DNA of 64,000 nucleotides from Pelagibacterium limicola (GCF_015694405.1 NZ_JADQDB010000003.1:491698-555697); one strand, 5' to 3'. Counted from the stretch's first letter, positions 1 through 8,819 are shown. Translations and numbers: made by a program. The notes: generated by a model from the letters alone, not told the origin.

Positions 1-981
1 ATAACCGGCCCTGGCCATTGCGGCGACCAGCCGGGGCAGACCCGACGCGTCACCGATCTCTTCGGGCAGCGTGCAGCCGTCGAAATCCGAGCCGATCCCC
101 ACACCATCCTCGCCGAGCTTTTCGATCATGCGATCGAGGTGCCGGATCGCCATGTCGAGCGTCGTGCCCCGGCTCACATGCTGCCCGTCGGGGCGCAGGA
201 AGCCGCAGGCGAAATTCAGCCCGACAAGGCCCCTCGATTCCGCAATGGCATCGAGTTGCCTGTCGGTGAGGTTGCGGGGCGAGGCCGAGAGCGCGTGGAC
301 GTTGGAATGGCTGGCAACCAGCGGCTTGTCGGAGGTGCGCGCGACGTCCCAGAAGCCCTTTTCATTGAGGTGCGAAAGGTCGATCATCAATCCCAGGCGG
401 TTGCAGGCCCGCACCAGATCGAACCCGGCCCGGGTAAGCCCCTCACCGTAATCGGGGTCGCCGGGAAAGCTGAACGGCACGCCATAGCCGAAGGCGTTGT
501 TGCGGCTCCAGACGATTCCCACCGAGCGCAGCCCGCGCGCATAGAGCGTATCGAGCGCTTCGAGGCCGGTGTCGATCACCTCGGCGCCTTCGATGTGGTA
601 GACCATGGCCATCGCGCCATCGGCCATGGCCGTGCGGATCTCGGTGGCGGTCTTGCAGAGCCGGATCGCTCCCTTCGAGTCGGCGACCAGGGCATCGCCC
701 TTATCCATCATGCCGAAGGTATAGTGCTCGGCCCGGGCCCGCTTGATGGGTGCGCCCATCACGGGCTTGCCGGCCAGCGCGCCGCTTTCCCCCTCCGGAT
801 TGGTCGTGAACATCGCGAAAAGGCCGCCCGCGAACCGGCCTTTTTTCGCCTTCGGCATATCGATGTGAAAGGTGTCGATGCCGGCGAAAAAATCGGCCGG
901 CTGTTTTTTCAGATCCGCATCGAAAAGGCGCAGCAATGTGTCGTTATGGCCGTCGAACACGGGGTAGGCAGGCACAGTCAT
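1..981 (-). CDS. Membrane-dipeptidase family protein (peptidase M19), 3' end outside window
   Basis: Zinc-dependent dipeptidase of the renal dipeptidase (M19) family, which cleaves dipeptides including D-amino-acid dipeptides. The 327 visible residues begin with ATG and carry the family landmarks: an HND metal motif at residues 12-14, HIEGAEVI with its bridging glutamate, LIDLSH, ASHSNVHAL, and IGSDFDG near the left edge. The remaining C-terminal part lies outside the window. No signal peptide is evident, so a cytoplasmic role is likely. The gene lies downstream of the curlin genes, but a hairpin terminator at 1043-1069 separates them. Family assignment is firm; the true substrate is unknown. 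Confidence 0.93.
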   Translation of the reverse strand, partial: MTVPAYPVFDGHNDTLLRLFDADLKKQPADFFAGIDTFHIDMPKAKKGRFAGGLFAMFTTNPEGESGALAGKPVMGAPIKRARAEHYTFGMMDKGDALVADSKGAIRLCKTATEIRTAMADGAMAMVYHIEGAEVIDTGLEALDTLYARGLRSVGIVWSRNNAFGYGVPFSFPGDPDYGEGLTRAGFDLVRACNRLGLMIDLSHLNEKGFWDVARTSDKPLVASHSNVHALSASPRNLTDRQLDAIAESRGLVGLNFACGFLRPDGQHVSRGTTLDMAIRHLDRMIEKLGEDGVGIGSDFDGCTLPEEIGDASGLPRLVAAMARAGY

Positions 982-1042
982 GTGAGCTCCGGGGGGCAGA
1001 ATTCGCCGTCACACTGCACCGATTCCCCGAGCGCACAAACCG

Positions 1043-1069
1043 AAAGGCGCCGCCGTCACCGGCAGCGCC
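1043..1069 (-). terminator. Rho-independent terminator after the distal curlin gene
   Basis: A 10-bp stem (GGCGCYGCCG pairing, one G-U) with a 4-nt loop, followed on the minus strand by TTTCGGTTTG. It lies 29 nt beyond the stop codon of the curlin gene. The T-run is short, so termination may be partial. Confidence 0.6.
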
Positions 1070-1097
1070 TTGCAAAAATGCGTGTTGGTGGCCCGGT

Positions 1098-1511
1098 TTA
1101 CCAGCCGAAGACGAAGCCCAGCCCGGTCTGGCCGCCATGCTGGTTCACATGGGCGTTGGTCCCTTTGCCGAACTGGAAAAGGCCGTAGGAATTGGCATTG
1201 CCGTGCTGCTGCAGCGAACCGTTGTGGTTGTTGCCTTCCTGATGGACGACGCCGAAATTGCCGCTTCCGTTCTGGAGTACGCCGGCCATGTTGTTCATCC
1301 CGTTCTGGGTGATCCCGCCGCCGCCCTGGATGCCCTTGGTCAGGGCATAGATGCCGAGACCGAGCTTGACGGCCTGTGCCTGATCGGCGGTCGTGGGGTT
1401 GAAGTTGATCGAAATCTGGCCGTTGGCCTGTGCGGGGGCCGTGAGCCCTGCAAAGCCGATGGTTGCTGCGATGATGCCTGCGATTGCGGTCTTGGTGATG
1501 TTGCGTACCAT
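1098..1511 (-). CDS. Curlin-repeat protein (CsgA/CsgB-like), distal gene
   Basis: Secreted amyloid subunit of the curli type. The 137-residue protein has a signal peptide (about residues 1-29, ending APAQA). A roughly 40-residue segment follows, then repeats of the curlin pattern Q-x-G-x-x-N-x-A (ITQNGMNNMAGV, LQNGSGNFGVV, HQEGNNHNGSL, QQHGNANSYGL). It ends in an aromatic GFVFGW tail. I chose the ATG at 1511 because AAGGAGC precedes it at good spacing; a longer reading from 1559 lacks one. It lies downstream of csgH but behind a terminator, so it probably has its own promoter. Whether it is the major subunit or the nucleator cannot be told from sequence. Confidence 0.88.
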   Translation of the reverse strand: MVRNITKTAIAGIIAATIGFAGLTAPAQANGQISINFNPTTADQAQAVKLGLGIYALTKGIQGGGGITQNGMNNMAGVLQNGSGNFGVVHQEGNNHNGSLQQHGNANSYGLFQFGKGTNAHVNQHGGQTGLGFVFGW

Positions 1512-1680
1512 GTTCCTGCTCCTTTTTGATCTGGCCCGGTGTTCAACCGATGACCGCACATTGGAACAGCCGCCCTGAACCGATCCGGAAACCGGCGTTT
1601 ATCTGGCGTTAATGTTGGGGGGAGCGCCGAACGCTGACTTTATGCGATGCAGCATCGCTGCACCCTTCTCACTCCTCCCA

Positions 1681-1706
1681 AAAGAAAAGCCCCGGCGGAC
1701 CGGGGC
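1681..1706 (-). terminator. Rho-independent terminator after csgH
   Basis: On the minus strand a GCCCCGG/CCGGGGC stem with loop TCCG is followed by TTTTCTTT. It lies about 40 nt past the csgH stop and separates csgH from the distal curlin gene. Confidence 0.8.
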
Positions 1707-1745
1707 GAGTGGGTTTTGGGGAGGCAAATATGAAAGGGTGTGGCT

Positions 1746-2150
1746 TCAGGCTCGAGCGTTGATGCGGCCGCCGCATTCGACGGACTTGCCGCCAGCGTCG
1801 ATCTTGAGGGTCACGTCGTAGGCAGCGGCGCCGCCCACCGTTACGCGGCCCAGGGTCACCGTTTCACCGGCGAGGGCAGAAAAGCCGCCGCCCTGGTTGA
1901 TATTGGTGCGGCTCGAACCGCCGACGCTCTGGACCGAAAACTGATAGGAGCCTTGCTGGGAGGCCTCGGCGTGGTAGACGGCCTCGAGGGCGAAGCCGCC
2001 GCCCGCCGCATTGGCGAGCACCTCGCACCCTACCACGTCGGTTTCGATGGTCGAGTGAGCAAAGCCGGTGCCCGCGACCGCGCCGATGGCGGCCACCGCC
2101 CCGCCGATGGCGAAGGCATAGGCATGAATACGGTTAGGGGTGCGAGTCAT
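1746..2150 (-). CDS. csgH: CsgH-like curli chaperone
   Basis: Probable periplasmic chaperone of the alphaproteobacterial CsgH family, whose known role is to hold curlin subunits soluble and suppress premature amyloid formation. The 134-residue protein has a hydrophobic N-terminal export segment. A compact beta-rich domain follows with two cysteines (in VVGCEV and VECGGR) placed to form the disulfide typical of CsgH. The start at 2150 has AAGGAGA at ideal spacing. It lies 59 nt downstream of one curlin gene and upstream of the other, which supports the assignment. The curli secretion genes csgG, csgE and csgF are not in this window. Confidence 0.8.
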   Translation of the reverse strand: MTRTPNRIHAYAFAIGGAVAAIGAVAGTGFAHSTIETDVVGCEVLANAAGGGFALEAVYHAEASQQGSYQFSVQSVGGSSRTNINQGGGFSALAGETVTLGRVTVGGAAAYDVTLKIDAGGKSVECGGRINARA

Positions 2151-2209
2151 TTCGTTTCTCCTTGAGGACCTGGGGGTGGACCGGGAGGGCCTTGGCCCTC
2201 CCAGGTTCA

Positions 2210-2644
2210 TCAGGGGCAGGCCTGGACGAAAGCGGCGACGTTGCCCGATCCGGCCTGGTTGACATTGGCCGAGCAGCCATTGCCGACCTGAACGCCCGCG
2301 GCGATGTTGCCGTTACCGTCCTGGGTGAGGATTGTGGTGTGGTTCGAGCCGAACTGGCCGACGCCTGCAGCGTTGTTGTTGCCGGTCTGGGACGTGGTGG
2401 AGGAGTTGTTCCAGCCCGACTGGCCGGTGGCCGCGACGTTGTTTTTGCCGTGCTGCTTCTTGACCGCCTTGTTCCACCAGCCTTCCTGGTAGATGCCGAT
2501 GGTGTTGTTCAAGCCCGACTGCTCACCGCCCGCGGAATGGCCGAAGCCCCACTGGTTGATGTAGACGTCGTTGGCCATGGCGGGGGCCGAGACAAACGAG
2601 AATGCCGCGATGACTGCGCTGGCGAAAATGGTCTTGGTGCTCAT
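2210..2644 (-). CDS. Curlin-repeat protein (CsgA-like), first gene of the cluster
   Basis: Extracellular amyloid subunit. The 144-residue protein starts with a Sec signal peptide (about residues 1-24, APAMA). It then carries a nearly uninterrupted ladder of Q-x-G-x-x-N repeats every 11-12 residues: EQSGLNNTIGI, GQSGWNNSSTT, SQTGNNNAAGV, GQFGSNHTTIL, TQDGNGNIAAGV, NQAGSGNVAAFV. Unusually, two cysteines lie in the last repeats (NGCSANV and the QACP terminus) and could form a disulfide. An AGGAGA ribosome-binding site precedes the ATG. It is the first gene of a leftward unit with csgH. Confidence 0.9.
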   Translation of the reverse strand: MSTKTIFASAVIAAFSFVSAPAMANDVYINQWGFGHSAGGEQSGLNNTIGIYQEGWWNKAVKKQHGKNNVAATGQSGWNNSSTTSQTGNNNAAGVGQFGSNHTTILTQDGNGNIAAGVQVGNGCSANVNQAGSGNVAAFVQACP

Positions 2645-2731
2645 GTTCCGTCTCCTGTTGCTTGCGGGGTGTTGCGTACCGCGTGTTGCTTTGTGCAGGA
2701 TCAGGAATAGTGGGCGCCGCTCGAACGGCCC

Positions 2732-2748
2732 CTGAATCGCGCATTCAG
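2732..2748. promoter_or_regulatory. Inverted repeat upstream of the curlin-csgH unit
   Basis: CTGAAT/ATTCAG arms around CGCGC, about 90 nt upstream of the curlin start and 31 nt beyond the stop of the next upstream gene. There is no T-run, so an operator is more likely than a terminator. The cognate regulator is unknown. Confidence 0.3.
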
Positions 2749-2779
2749 AAACCGTTCATCGGCAAACTTTTTTACAAGC

Positions 2780-3055
2780 CTATGAATTTACTCGCGAAAA
2801 TTCTTGAGCAAGATCCGCCTTGCGCCGCAGCGGATAGGCTGGCGAGTCATAGATCGCCCGGATGCGGGCGCCCGAATAGCCCTCATTGCCCACGACGAGC
2901 AGGGCGCCGTGCAGGCTGACGGGCGCGGCCTCCTCGACCGCGAAGCGAATGGCCTCGGCGGCGGTGCGGAATGTCTTTGGCCCCTGCGCCAGCGCGGTCG
3001 CGCGGTCGCGGCCCAGATACATCCGGGCTCGGGCGTTAAAATTGAATCGTGTCAT
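2780..3055 (-). CDS. Small conserved hypothetical protein
   Basis: A 91-residue basic, probably cytoplasmic protein beginning MTRFNFNARARMYLGRD, with no signal peptide or membrane segment. The central part (TFRTAAEAIRFAVEEA, then LLVVGNEGYSGARIRAIYDS) resembles small uncharacterised proteins common in Hyphomicrobiales, but I cannot name a domain. An A/G-rich stretch (GGAAAAGAAG) precedes the ATG. A GGCCGC/GCGGCC hairpin ends just upstream of that stretch and might influence translation. Function unknown. Confidence 0.6.
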   Translation of the reverse strand: MTRFNFNARARMYLGRDRATALAQGPKTFRTAAEAIRFAVEEAAPVSLHGALLVVGNEGYSGARIRAIYDSPAYPLRRKADLAQEFSRVNS

Positions 3056-3309
3056 TGTTCTTCTTTTCCGGCCGCCTGTGCGGCCACGTCTTTCTCATGT
3101 CGTTGTGAATCACACCGTCCCAGCCTAGCGTCTTGTCGCGTCAGAGCGATGACAGCGGGGAACGGCGTCCGGGCGCAAATGCGGGACGCAGGCCAGAGCC
3201 CGTTCCGTCGGATATGCGCAGCGATTGCGGGAAGGGCCAGCGGCGGCCAGCCATGCAATTGTCGCCCCTAGATAGGCTATCGGCGCCGCTTATTCAATAG
3301 CCGGCTTTT

Positions 3310-3768
3310 TCAGTCCGCCTGGTCCTCGGGCTCCCAATGGGGCCAATCGACGATATGGCTTTCCCAATCCTCGGTATTGGCCTCGCTTTCGGCCACTGTG
3401 CGCCCGCGCACCGATATGCCTGCCGTGTGCACCGTTTCCGGATCGCCGGAAATCAGAGGATGCCACCACGCGAGCCCCCTGCCCTCGGCCAGCCGCCGGT
3501 AGGCGCATGAAGTGGGTATCCAGCCGATCTCGAGCACCTTTTCAGGGGTCAGCTTGATGCAATCTGGAACTTTGGCCTGCCGATTGGGATAATCGGTGCA
3601 GGCACACGTCTGGCCGTCGAGGAGCTTGCAGCGGACATCGGCGGTATAGATGTCGCCGGTATCCTCGTCCTCGAGCTTTAAAAGGCAGCACCGCCCGCAC
3701 CCATCACAGAGCGCTTCCCACTCCTCGGTGGTCATGGCCTCAAGCGGCTTGTCTTCCCAAAAGGGCAT
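3310..3768 (-). CDS. YcgN-family cysteine-cluster protein (UPF0260)
   Basis: The 152-residue protein belongs to the widespread YcgN/UPF0260 family, related to YkgJ-type zinc or iron cysteine clusters; its biochemical role is not established. The cysteine pattern is clear: CDGCGRCC near residue 22, then single or paired cysteines in [21 protein letters not shown] and TSCAYRR. The N-terminal [25 protein letters not shown] is characteristic of the family. Length is standard. It is a monocistronic leftward gene with about 70 nt to its downstream neighbour on the other side. Confidence 0.88.
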   Translation of the reverse strand: MPFWEDKPLEAMTTEEWEALCDGCGRCCLLKLEDEDTGDIYTADVRCKLLDGQTCACTDYPNRQAKVPDCIKLTPEKVLEIGWIPTSCAYRRLAEGRGLAWWHPLISGDPETVHTAGISVRGRTVAESEANTEDWESHIVDWPHWEPEDQAD

Positions 3769-3841
3769 AAGTTCGTTCCGGGCTCGCTTTTCAAACCTAT
3801 CACCTCGGCTTCCTGCAGGGATATGTCAACATGAAGGCTGG

Positions 3842-4450
3842 TCAGGAGCGCTCGACCGCCAGCATCGCGAACGCGGCATAAAACACCTCATCGGGCACGA
3901 GTTCCGGTGTCAGTAGCCTTTGAAGCGTCAACCCTTCAGCCAGCGCGTGCGCGACACGGACAAGAAGTTCGGGCGGCATCGGTAACTCCTCTTCCTCGGC
4001 GATAGCGCGCACCCATTCCGCTCCTGCGTCATAATCCCTTGCCGTGACCTCCTTTACGCGCGCCTGCATTTCCGCATGGGTCAAGGCATAAGCCCTGCCA
4101 GTCAGGAACCCGACGGCGGCCAGTCGTCTTTCGGGCAGCGCGGCGATCGTCGCCTCGGCCAGCGCCCGCATCTTTCCGGCGAAGCTCGATCCCGGAGCGA
4201 ACACCGGCGCAATGGGTGCCCAATAGGTTTCCGACAGCGCGATGAACAGTTCGTCCCGATTCCTGAAATTGCCGTAGATCGCGCCGCTGGTCATTCCGGC
4301 ACGGCGGGCAACGTCTTCCATCGTCGTGCGCTCATAACCCTTCTCCGCAATGATCTCGCGCGCCGCCGCCAGCAGCGCCGCCCGCGTGCGATGGCGTTTG
4401 TCGCCCTTCGGTCTGCGGCGCGCATTTCCTGCCATTTCGCCCTGATTCAT
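3842..4450 (-). CDS. TetR-family transcriptional regulator
   Basis: DNA-binding repressor of the TetR family, 202 residues. The N-terminal HTH is typical: RTRAALLAAAREIIAEKGYERTTMEDVARRAGMTSGAIYGNFRNRDELF, roughly residues 22-70 (written here as family pattern, not one motif). The C-terminal ligand domain is divergent. It is transcribed away from the serine hydrolase at 4538. The 87-bp AT-rich gap between them holds a tandem 16-17 bp direct repeat, so it probably controls itself and the hydrolase. Ligand unknown. Confidence 0.9.
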   Translation of the reverse strand: MNQGEMAGNARRRPKGDKRHRTRAALLAAAREIIAEKGYERTTMEDVARRAGMTSGAIYGNFRNRDELFIALSETYWAPIAPVFAPGSSFAGKMRALAEATIAALPERRLAAVGFLTGRAYALTHAEMQARVKEVTARDYDAGAEWVRAIAEEEELPMPPELLVRVAHALAEGLTLQRLLTPELVPDEVFYAAFAMLAVERS

Positions 4451-4470
4451 GTTCGCGTCATGCCCTATTG

Positions 4471-4503
4471 CTATTTTATATGGAATCTATTTTATAATGG
4501 AAT
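4471..4503. promoter_or_regulatory. Tandem direct repeat in the TetR/hydrolase divergent promoter
   Basis: Two adjacent copies of CTATTTTATA(A)TGGAAT, at 4471-4486 and 4487-4503, differ only by one inserted A. They lie in the short AT-rich gap between the divergent genes, overlapping the likely -10 regions. This is a candidate operator for the adjacent TetR regulator. TetR sites are usually inverted repeats, so a direct repeat is atypical. Confidence 0.45.
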
Positions 4504-4537
4504 TATATTATATTGCACAGCGACAGGAAGCAAGTCG

Positions 4538-5758
4538 ATGATATCCGGAGATCCCATTGCAGCAGCCCTTGCAGCACCCGTCGCTGCCGGAGAACTCGCG
4601 GGTGTGGCGACGCTGGTGTGGCGCGATGGAACGGCCCGGGCTGTTTGCGCCGGCGTTCGCGATATCGAGACCGGATTACCCGTCGAACGCGACACACTGT
4701 TCCGCATCGCCTCGATGACCAAGCCGGTTACGTCCGTCGCCGCACTGATGCTCATGGAGGAAGGCCGCTTCGCGCTCGGCGACCCGATCACCCGCTTCGC
4801 GCCCGAGTTCTCCTCATTGCGCGTCCTGACCACCCCGGATGGCCCGCTGCAGGACACTGTGCCCGCCACCCGTCCCATCACGTTCGAGGACCTCCTCACC
4901 CACTGCGCCGGCTTCACCTATGCCGATTTCCACACCGGCCCCATCGCCGCCGCCTATGCGGAGGCGCTTGGCGGCGACATCGACACGCCGCTCAGTCCCG
5001 ACGACTGGATTGCCGCCCTGGCGGAACTCCCGCTCATCGCCCAGCCCGGCGCCGCCTTCCACTACAGTCACGCGACCGATCTCCTCGGCCTGCTCATCGC
5101 GCGCATCGCGGACGCGCCCCTCGGAGATGTCCTGCGTTCCCGCATCTTCGATCCGCTCGGCATGATCGATACCGGTTTCGCAGTCCCGCCGGAAAACCAC
5201 TTCCGCCGTGCTGCGCCACACGGCTTCGACGCTGCGGGCCGCCTAACCAAGCGCATAACGGTTCCCGGCAACCACGCTCTGCCCGAACGCCCCGCCGACA
5301 TGGCCTTTGCCTCGGGCGGTCAGGGGCTGTGGTCGACCCTCGACGACTATCTCATCTTCGCCCGCCTGTTCGTCGGTGGCGGGGCCGTTAACGGCGTGCG
5401 CCTCCTCCAGCCGGAAACCCTGGCGCTGATGACGGCCAACCACCTCACCCCCGCACAGCGTGCCAACGCGCAAATGTTCGGCCTGCCGCTTTTCGGTACC
5501 GGCCATAGCTTCGGCCTCGGCGTCGCGGTGGTCACGGATCCTGCCACGGCGTCGGTCACCCTGTGCGGCGGCGGAGTGGGTTCGGTCGGCTGGCCGGGGG
5601 CCTATGGTGGTTGGTGGCAGGCCGATCCCAATGATGGCAGCGTCTCTATCTTTCTCACGCACAACATGGTCGAACTCGAGCAGCTTGCGAGCGGTATCGG
5701 GCTTGCCGTCTATGCGGCCATCGCCCAGTTCCAGGCGCTCGTCTCACCGCGCCGGTGA
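4538..5758 (+). CDS. Beta-lactamase-related serine hydrolase (EstB/class C-like)
   Basis: A 406-residue serine hydrolase of the beta-lactamase/EstB type; such enzymes act as esterases, D-aminopeptidases or lactamases. Catalytic landmarks are visible: SMTK at residues 59-62 (S-x-x-K), YSH at 176-178 (Y-x-N/H), and the glycine-rich GGGVGSVGWPGAYGG near the C-terminus in place of KTG. No signal peptide is seen, which favours a cytoplasmic esterase over a periplasmic lactamase. I placed the start at 4538 (AGGAAG upstream), immediately after the divergent promoter. An in-frame extension back into the TetR gene is not credible. Confidence 0.88.
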   Translation: MISGDPIAAALAAPVAAGELAGVATLVWRDGTARAVCAGVRDIETGLPVERDTLFRIASMTKPVTSVAALMLMEEGRFALGDPITRFAPEFSSLRVLTTPDGPLQDTVPATRPITFEDLLTHCAGFTYADFHTGPIAAAYAEALGGDIDTPLSPDDWIAALAELPLIAQPGAAFHYSHATDLLGLLIARIADAPLGDVLRSRIFDPLGMIDTGFAVPPENHFRRAAPHGFDAAGRLTKRITVPGNHALPERPADMAFASGGQGLWSTLDDYLIFARLFVGGGAVNGVRLLQPETLALMTANHLTPAQRANAQMFGLPLFGTGHSFGLGVAVVTDPATASVTLCGGGVGSVGWPGAYGGWWQADPNDGSVSIFLTHNMVELEQLASGIGLAVYAAIAQFQALVSPRR

Positions 5759-5768
5759 TGGCCCCAAG

Positions 5769-6494
5769 TCAGACGGCCGCGGCCGCAAGTGCTAGCAATC
5801 GCGGCTCTTCGTCAGGCACGTTCTCGGCCAACCGGGCTGCGGCGACCAGAGGCAGCCAAGCGAGGATCTGCTCTTCGGGCCAACCACTCGTTTTCGCGTA
5901 AGCGGCGAGATATTTGTCCGCCAAGGCGGGCGCGTGGAACAATAGCAACAGATATGTGCGGCAGGCGTCCGCCTGCGCCGGCCCCGAGGTTGCGTCGAGC
6001 CAATCGACCACGAATGGCGTCGCCTCGCTGCCCATGATGTTGTTGGGATGGAAATCGCCGTGGCAGACCCTGTCGTCGTCGGGCAGGCTATCGAGCCGCG
6101 AGAGCAGTATTGCGGGGGCCCCTCCGCTCAGCTGTGACGCGCTTTCGATGTTGCGGCGCAATTTCCGCCGCAGGCCGGTGAGCGGTTTGCCCCTCACCTG
6201 ATGGATTCGCCAGTGAAGTCCAGCCATCAGCCGCGGACGGCGGTCATCATCCAAAGGGATCGTCGCTTCGGGGGCGCGGCTCATCTTCAGACCCCAACGA
6301 TCTCCGAACTGCCCCACGGCGAGCACGGCAGGGATTGGGAGGTTTGTCCCTTCGAGGACCGAAAGATTGGCGGCTTCGCGGAAGGCTTTTTCCTTCCCTT
6401 GCCCCGGGGGATAAAGCTTGATGACATCGGAGCCATGCGCAAAGATTTCCGCCAGGCGTCCGCTACCGATACTGCTCCCGATCTGTAAATCCAT
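5769..6494 (-). CDS. Aminoglycoside phosphotransferase-like kinase
   Basis: A 241-residue small-molecule kinase of the APH/choline kinase fold. It shows the Brenner motif HGDFHPNN at residues 145-152 (catalytic D147, N152), the metal-binding VVDWLD at 162-167, and an N-lobe lysine in DVIKLY (K26). Shorter than classical aminoglycoside kinases, so the substrate may be a sugar, amino-alcohol or nucleoside. It converges with the serine hydrolase, with a 10-nt gap. Resistance should not be assumed. Confidence 0.8.
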   Translation of the reverse strand: MDLQIGSSIGSGRLAEIFAHGSDVIKLYPPGQGKEKAFREAANLSVLEGTNLPIPAVLAVGQFGDRWGLKMSRAPEATIPLDDDRRPRLMAGLHWRIHQVRGKPLTGLRRKLRRNIESASQLSGGAPAILLSRLDSLPDDDRVCHGDFHPNNIMGSEATPFVVDWLDATSGPAQADACRTYLLLLFHAPALADKYLAAYAKTSGWPEEQILAWLPLVAAARLAENVPDEEPRLLALAAAAV

Positions 6495-6654
6495 GAACGT
6501 TTGCCCTCCAAGCCAATATGGCCCTTACCTTCCCAACGCCCTCTTGCCACAACACGCGCTAACCCGTGCGCGCTCACGCCATATTTACCGTGACCTAACC
6601 CCTTCAATGGCAATACAATAGCTTCGTTCGTCACATCAGGGAAATGCCGCTCCA

Positions 6655-8817
6655 TTGCAGGATCCGTTCTACAGGAAGCAGAAGCGATCCAAGGGCCGTG
6701 CCCGCTTGCTCGAAGCGGATGCGTGGCTCGATTCGTTCCTCTATGACGGGCTGCGTTCCTTCGGGCGGTCCTATACCAAGATCCAGGATTTCTTCGCCGT
6801 CTTCTCGGTGCGCGGGTTCAAGCGCATTTTCGTGGAGCTGGCATCGGACGCCATGAGCTTTGCCGCCATCGGCGCGGTCCTGATGACGGCGTTCGCGCTC
6901 TCGGCGATGGATGCCACGGCCACCGGGCACTACAACCGCGCCGAGGACTATTCGGTAACCTTCCTCGACCGGTACGGCAACGAGATCGGGCGGCGCGGCA
7001 TCCGGTCCGACGATTCCGTCGCACTTTCCGCGATCCCCGATTATCTCATCAAGGCAACGCTCGCCACCGAGGACAGGCGGTTTTACGACCATCTGGGCAT
7101 CGACGTGCTGGGCACGATCCGCGCGCTGGTGTCGAACGCCGAAGGCGACAGCTCGTTGCAGGGCGGTTCCTCGATCACCCAGCAGCTGGCCAAGAATCTG
7201 TTCCTTTCCAACGAGCGCACCATCGAGCGCAAGATCAAGGAACTGTTCCTCGCCTTCTGGCTGGAGGCCAATTACTCCAAGGACGAGATCCTCAAGCTCT
7301 ACCTCGACCGCGCGTATATGGGCGGCGGTGCGTTCGGGGTGGTCGCCGCTGCCGAATATTATTTCGGCAAGCCGGTGCAGGACATCACGCTCGCCGAAGC
7401 CGCCATGCTGGCGGGTCTCTACAAGGCGCCTACCCGGTTCGCCCCGCACGTCGATATCGCCGCGGCGCGCGGGCGGGCCAATGTGGTGCTCTCCAACATG
7501 GTCAATGCGGGCTATCTGACGGAAGGCCAGGTCACGGCGGCGCGCCGCCGCCCGGCCGAACCGGTCGACCGCTCGAACGAGATCGCGGCTCCCAATTATT
7601 TCCTTGATTGGGCCTTCCTTGAGACCAAGCGCATCGTGGGCGACAGCGACGAGGTGGGTTTCGTGGTCCGCACGACGCTCGACCCCGAACTTCAGCGCGC
7701 GGCCGAAGATGCGATCATTTCGGTGATCCGCGAGGAAGGCCCCGCCTTCCGCGTCACCCAGGGCGCGATGGTTGCAATGGAACACAACGGCGCGGTGCGC
7801 GCCATGGTCGGCGGGGTCGATTACGGCCAGAGCCAGTTCAACCGCGCGACGGCGCCGAACCGGCAGCCGGGATCGGCATTCAAACCGTTTGTCTATGCCA
7901 CCGCATTCGAGATGCTCGACATCACGCCGCGCTCCTCGATTTCGGACGCGCCGGTGTGCATCGGCAACTGGTGCCCGCAGAATTACGGCCGGTCGTATCG
8001 CGGTTCGACGACCATCAAGGCGGCCTTCGCTGCATCGATCAACACGGTGCCCGTCCGCTTGTCGGTGCAGACGGGACGCGATCCCATCGCCGAATTGGCG
8101 CACCGCCTCGGCATCCGCAACGATTTCCCGGTCACGCGCTCGCTGGCGCTCGGCGTCGCCTCGGTCAGTGCGCTGGACATGGCATCGGCCTATGCGGTGT
8201 TTGCCAATGGGGGCTACCAGGCGACCGGGTTCGGGATCACGCGCATCACGACGCTCAGGGGCGAGGTGATCTATGAAGCGCGCCCGGACCAGAACCGGGT
8301 CCGTCTGCTGAGCGAGGATGTCGTCCTGTCGATGAACGACATCATGCATGCCGTCAACTACGGCGGCACGGGCGGCCGGGCGCAGCTCGAGGGAGTTCCC
8401 AGCGGGGGCAAGACCGGTACGACCAGTTCCTATCGCGACGCATGGTATATCGGCTTTACGGGCAATTATGTCGCCTCCGTCTGGTACGGGAACGACAACT
8501 ACTCCACCATGAACAACCTCACCGGCGGCCGCCTGCCGGCACAGAGCTGGAAGAAGTTCATGGATTTCGCCCACTCGAACATCGAGGTCAAACCCCTGTT
8601 CGGCGTGGACATGGCGCCGCGGCCCTTCGTCATCGCCGAGGGCGCGCAGGCCGAGGACGGAGAGGAAGCGGACGAGCGCCCGCCCACGCTTTCGGCGGCC
8701 GCGGCCCTCAAGCTCCTTGATCTGTCCGAGAAAATGCGGCAGGCACAGGCGGAGGGCGCGCCGGGCGGCATCGATCAGGCCAGCGTGCAGGGCGCGTCAA
8801 CGAGCGAGAGTCTTTAG
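6655..8817 (+). CDS. Penicillin-binding protein 1A family (transglycosylase/transpeptidase)
   Basis: Bifunctional class A PBP of 720 residues that polymerises glycan strands and cross-links peptides in the periplasm. A cytoplasmic N-terminus and one membrane anchor (about residues 66-85) precede the GT51 domain, with ATEDRRFYDHLGID (E near 138) and GGSSITQQLAKNL. The transpeptidase domain has GSAFKP (about 404-409, S-x-x-K), SIN (about 462) and KTGTT (about 585). The start is a TTG; the only nearby SD-like run (AGGG) is rather distant, so the exact start is uncertain. The DUF1214/DUF1254 genes follow within 3 nt. Confidence 0.93.
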   Translation: MQDPFYRKQKRSKGRARLLEADAWLDSFLYDGLRSFGRSYTKIQDFFAVFSVRGFKRIFVELASDAMSFAAIGAVLMTAFALSAMDATATGHYNRAEDYSVTFLDRYGNEIGRRGIRSDDSVALSAIPDYLIKATLATEDRRFYDHLGIDVLGTIRALVSNAEGDSSLQGGSSITQQLAKNLFLSNERTIERKIKELFLAFWLEANYSKDEILKLYLDRAYMGGGAFGVVAAAEYYFGKPVQDITLAEAAMLAGLYKAPTRFAPHVDIAAARGRANVVLSNMVNAGYLTEGQVTAARRRPAEPVDRSNEIAAPNYFLDWAFLETKRIVGDSDEVGFVVRTTLDPELQRAAEDAIISVIREEGPAFRVTQGAMVAMEHNGAVRAMVGGVDYGQSQFNRATAPNRQPGSAFKPFVYATAFEMLDITPRSSISDAPVCIGNWCPQNYGRSYRGSTTIKAAFAASINTVPVRLSVQTGRDPIAELAHRLGIRNDFPVTRSLALGVASVSALDMASAYAVFANGGYQATGFGITRITTLRGEVIYEARPDQNRVRLLSEDVVLSMNDIMHAVNYGGTGGRAQLEGVPSGGKTGTTSSYRDAWYIGFTGNYVASVWYGNDNYSTMNNLTGGRLPAQSWKKFMDFAHSNIEVKPLFGVDMAPRPFVIAEGAQAEDGEEADERPPTLSAAAALKLLDLSEKMRQAQAEGAPGGIDQASVQGASTSESL

Positions 8818-8819
8818 GG

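Noticed and set aside
6631..8574. A 647-codon minus-strand frame opposite the PBP gene
   Set aside because: A shadow of the penicillin-binding protein gene on the other strand; composition is dominated by Arg, His and Asp with no family motifs.
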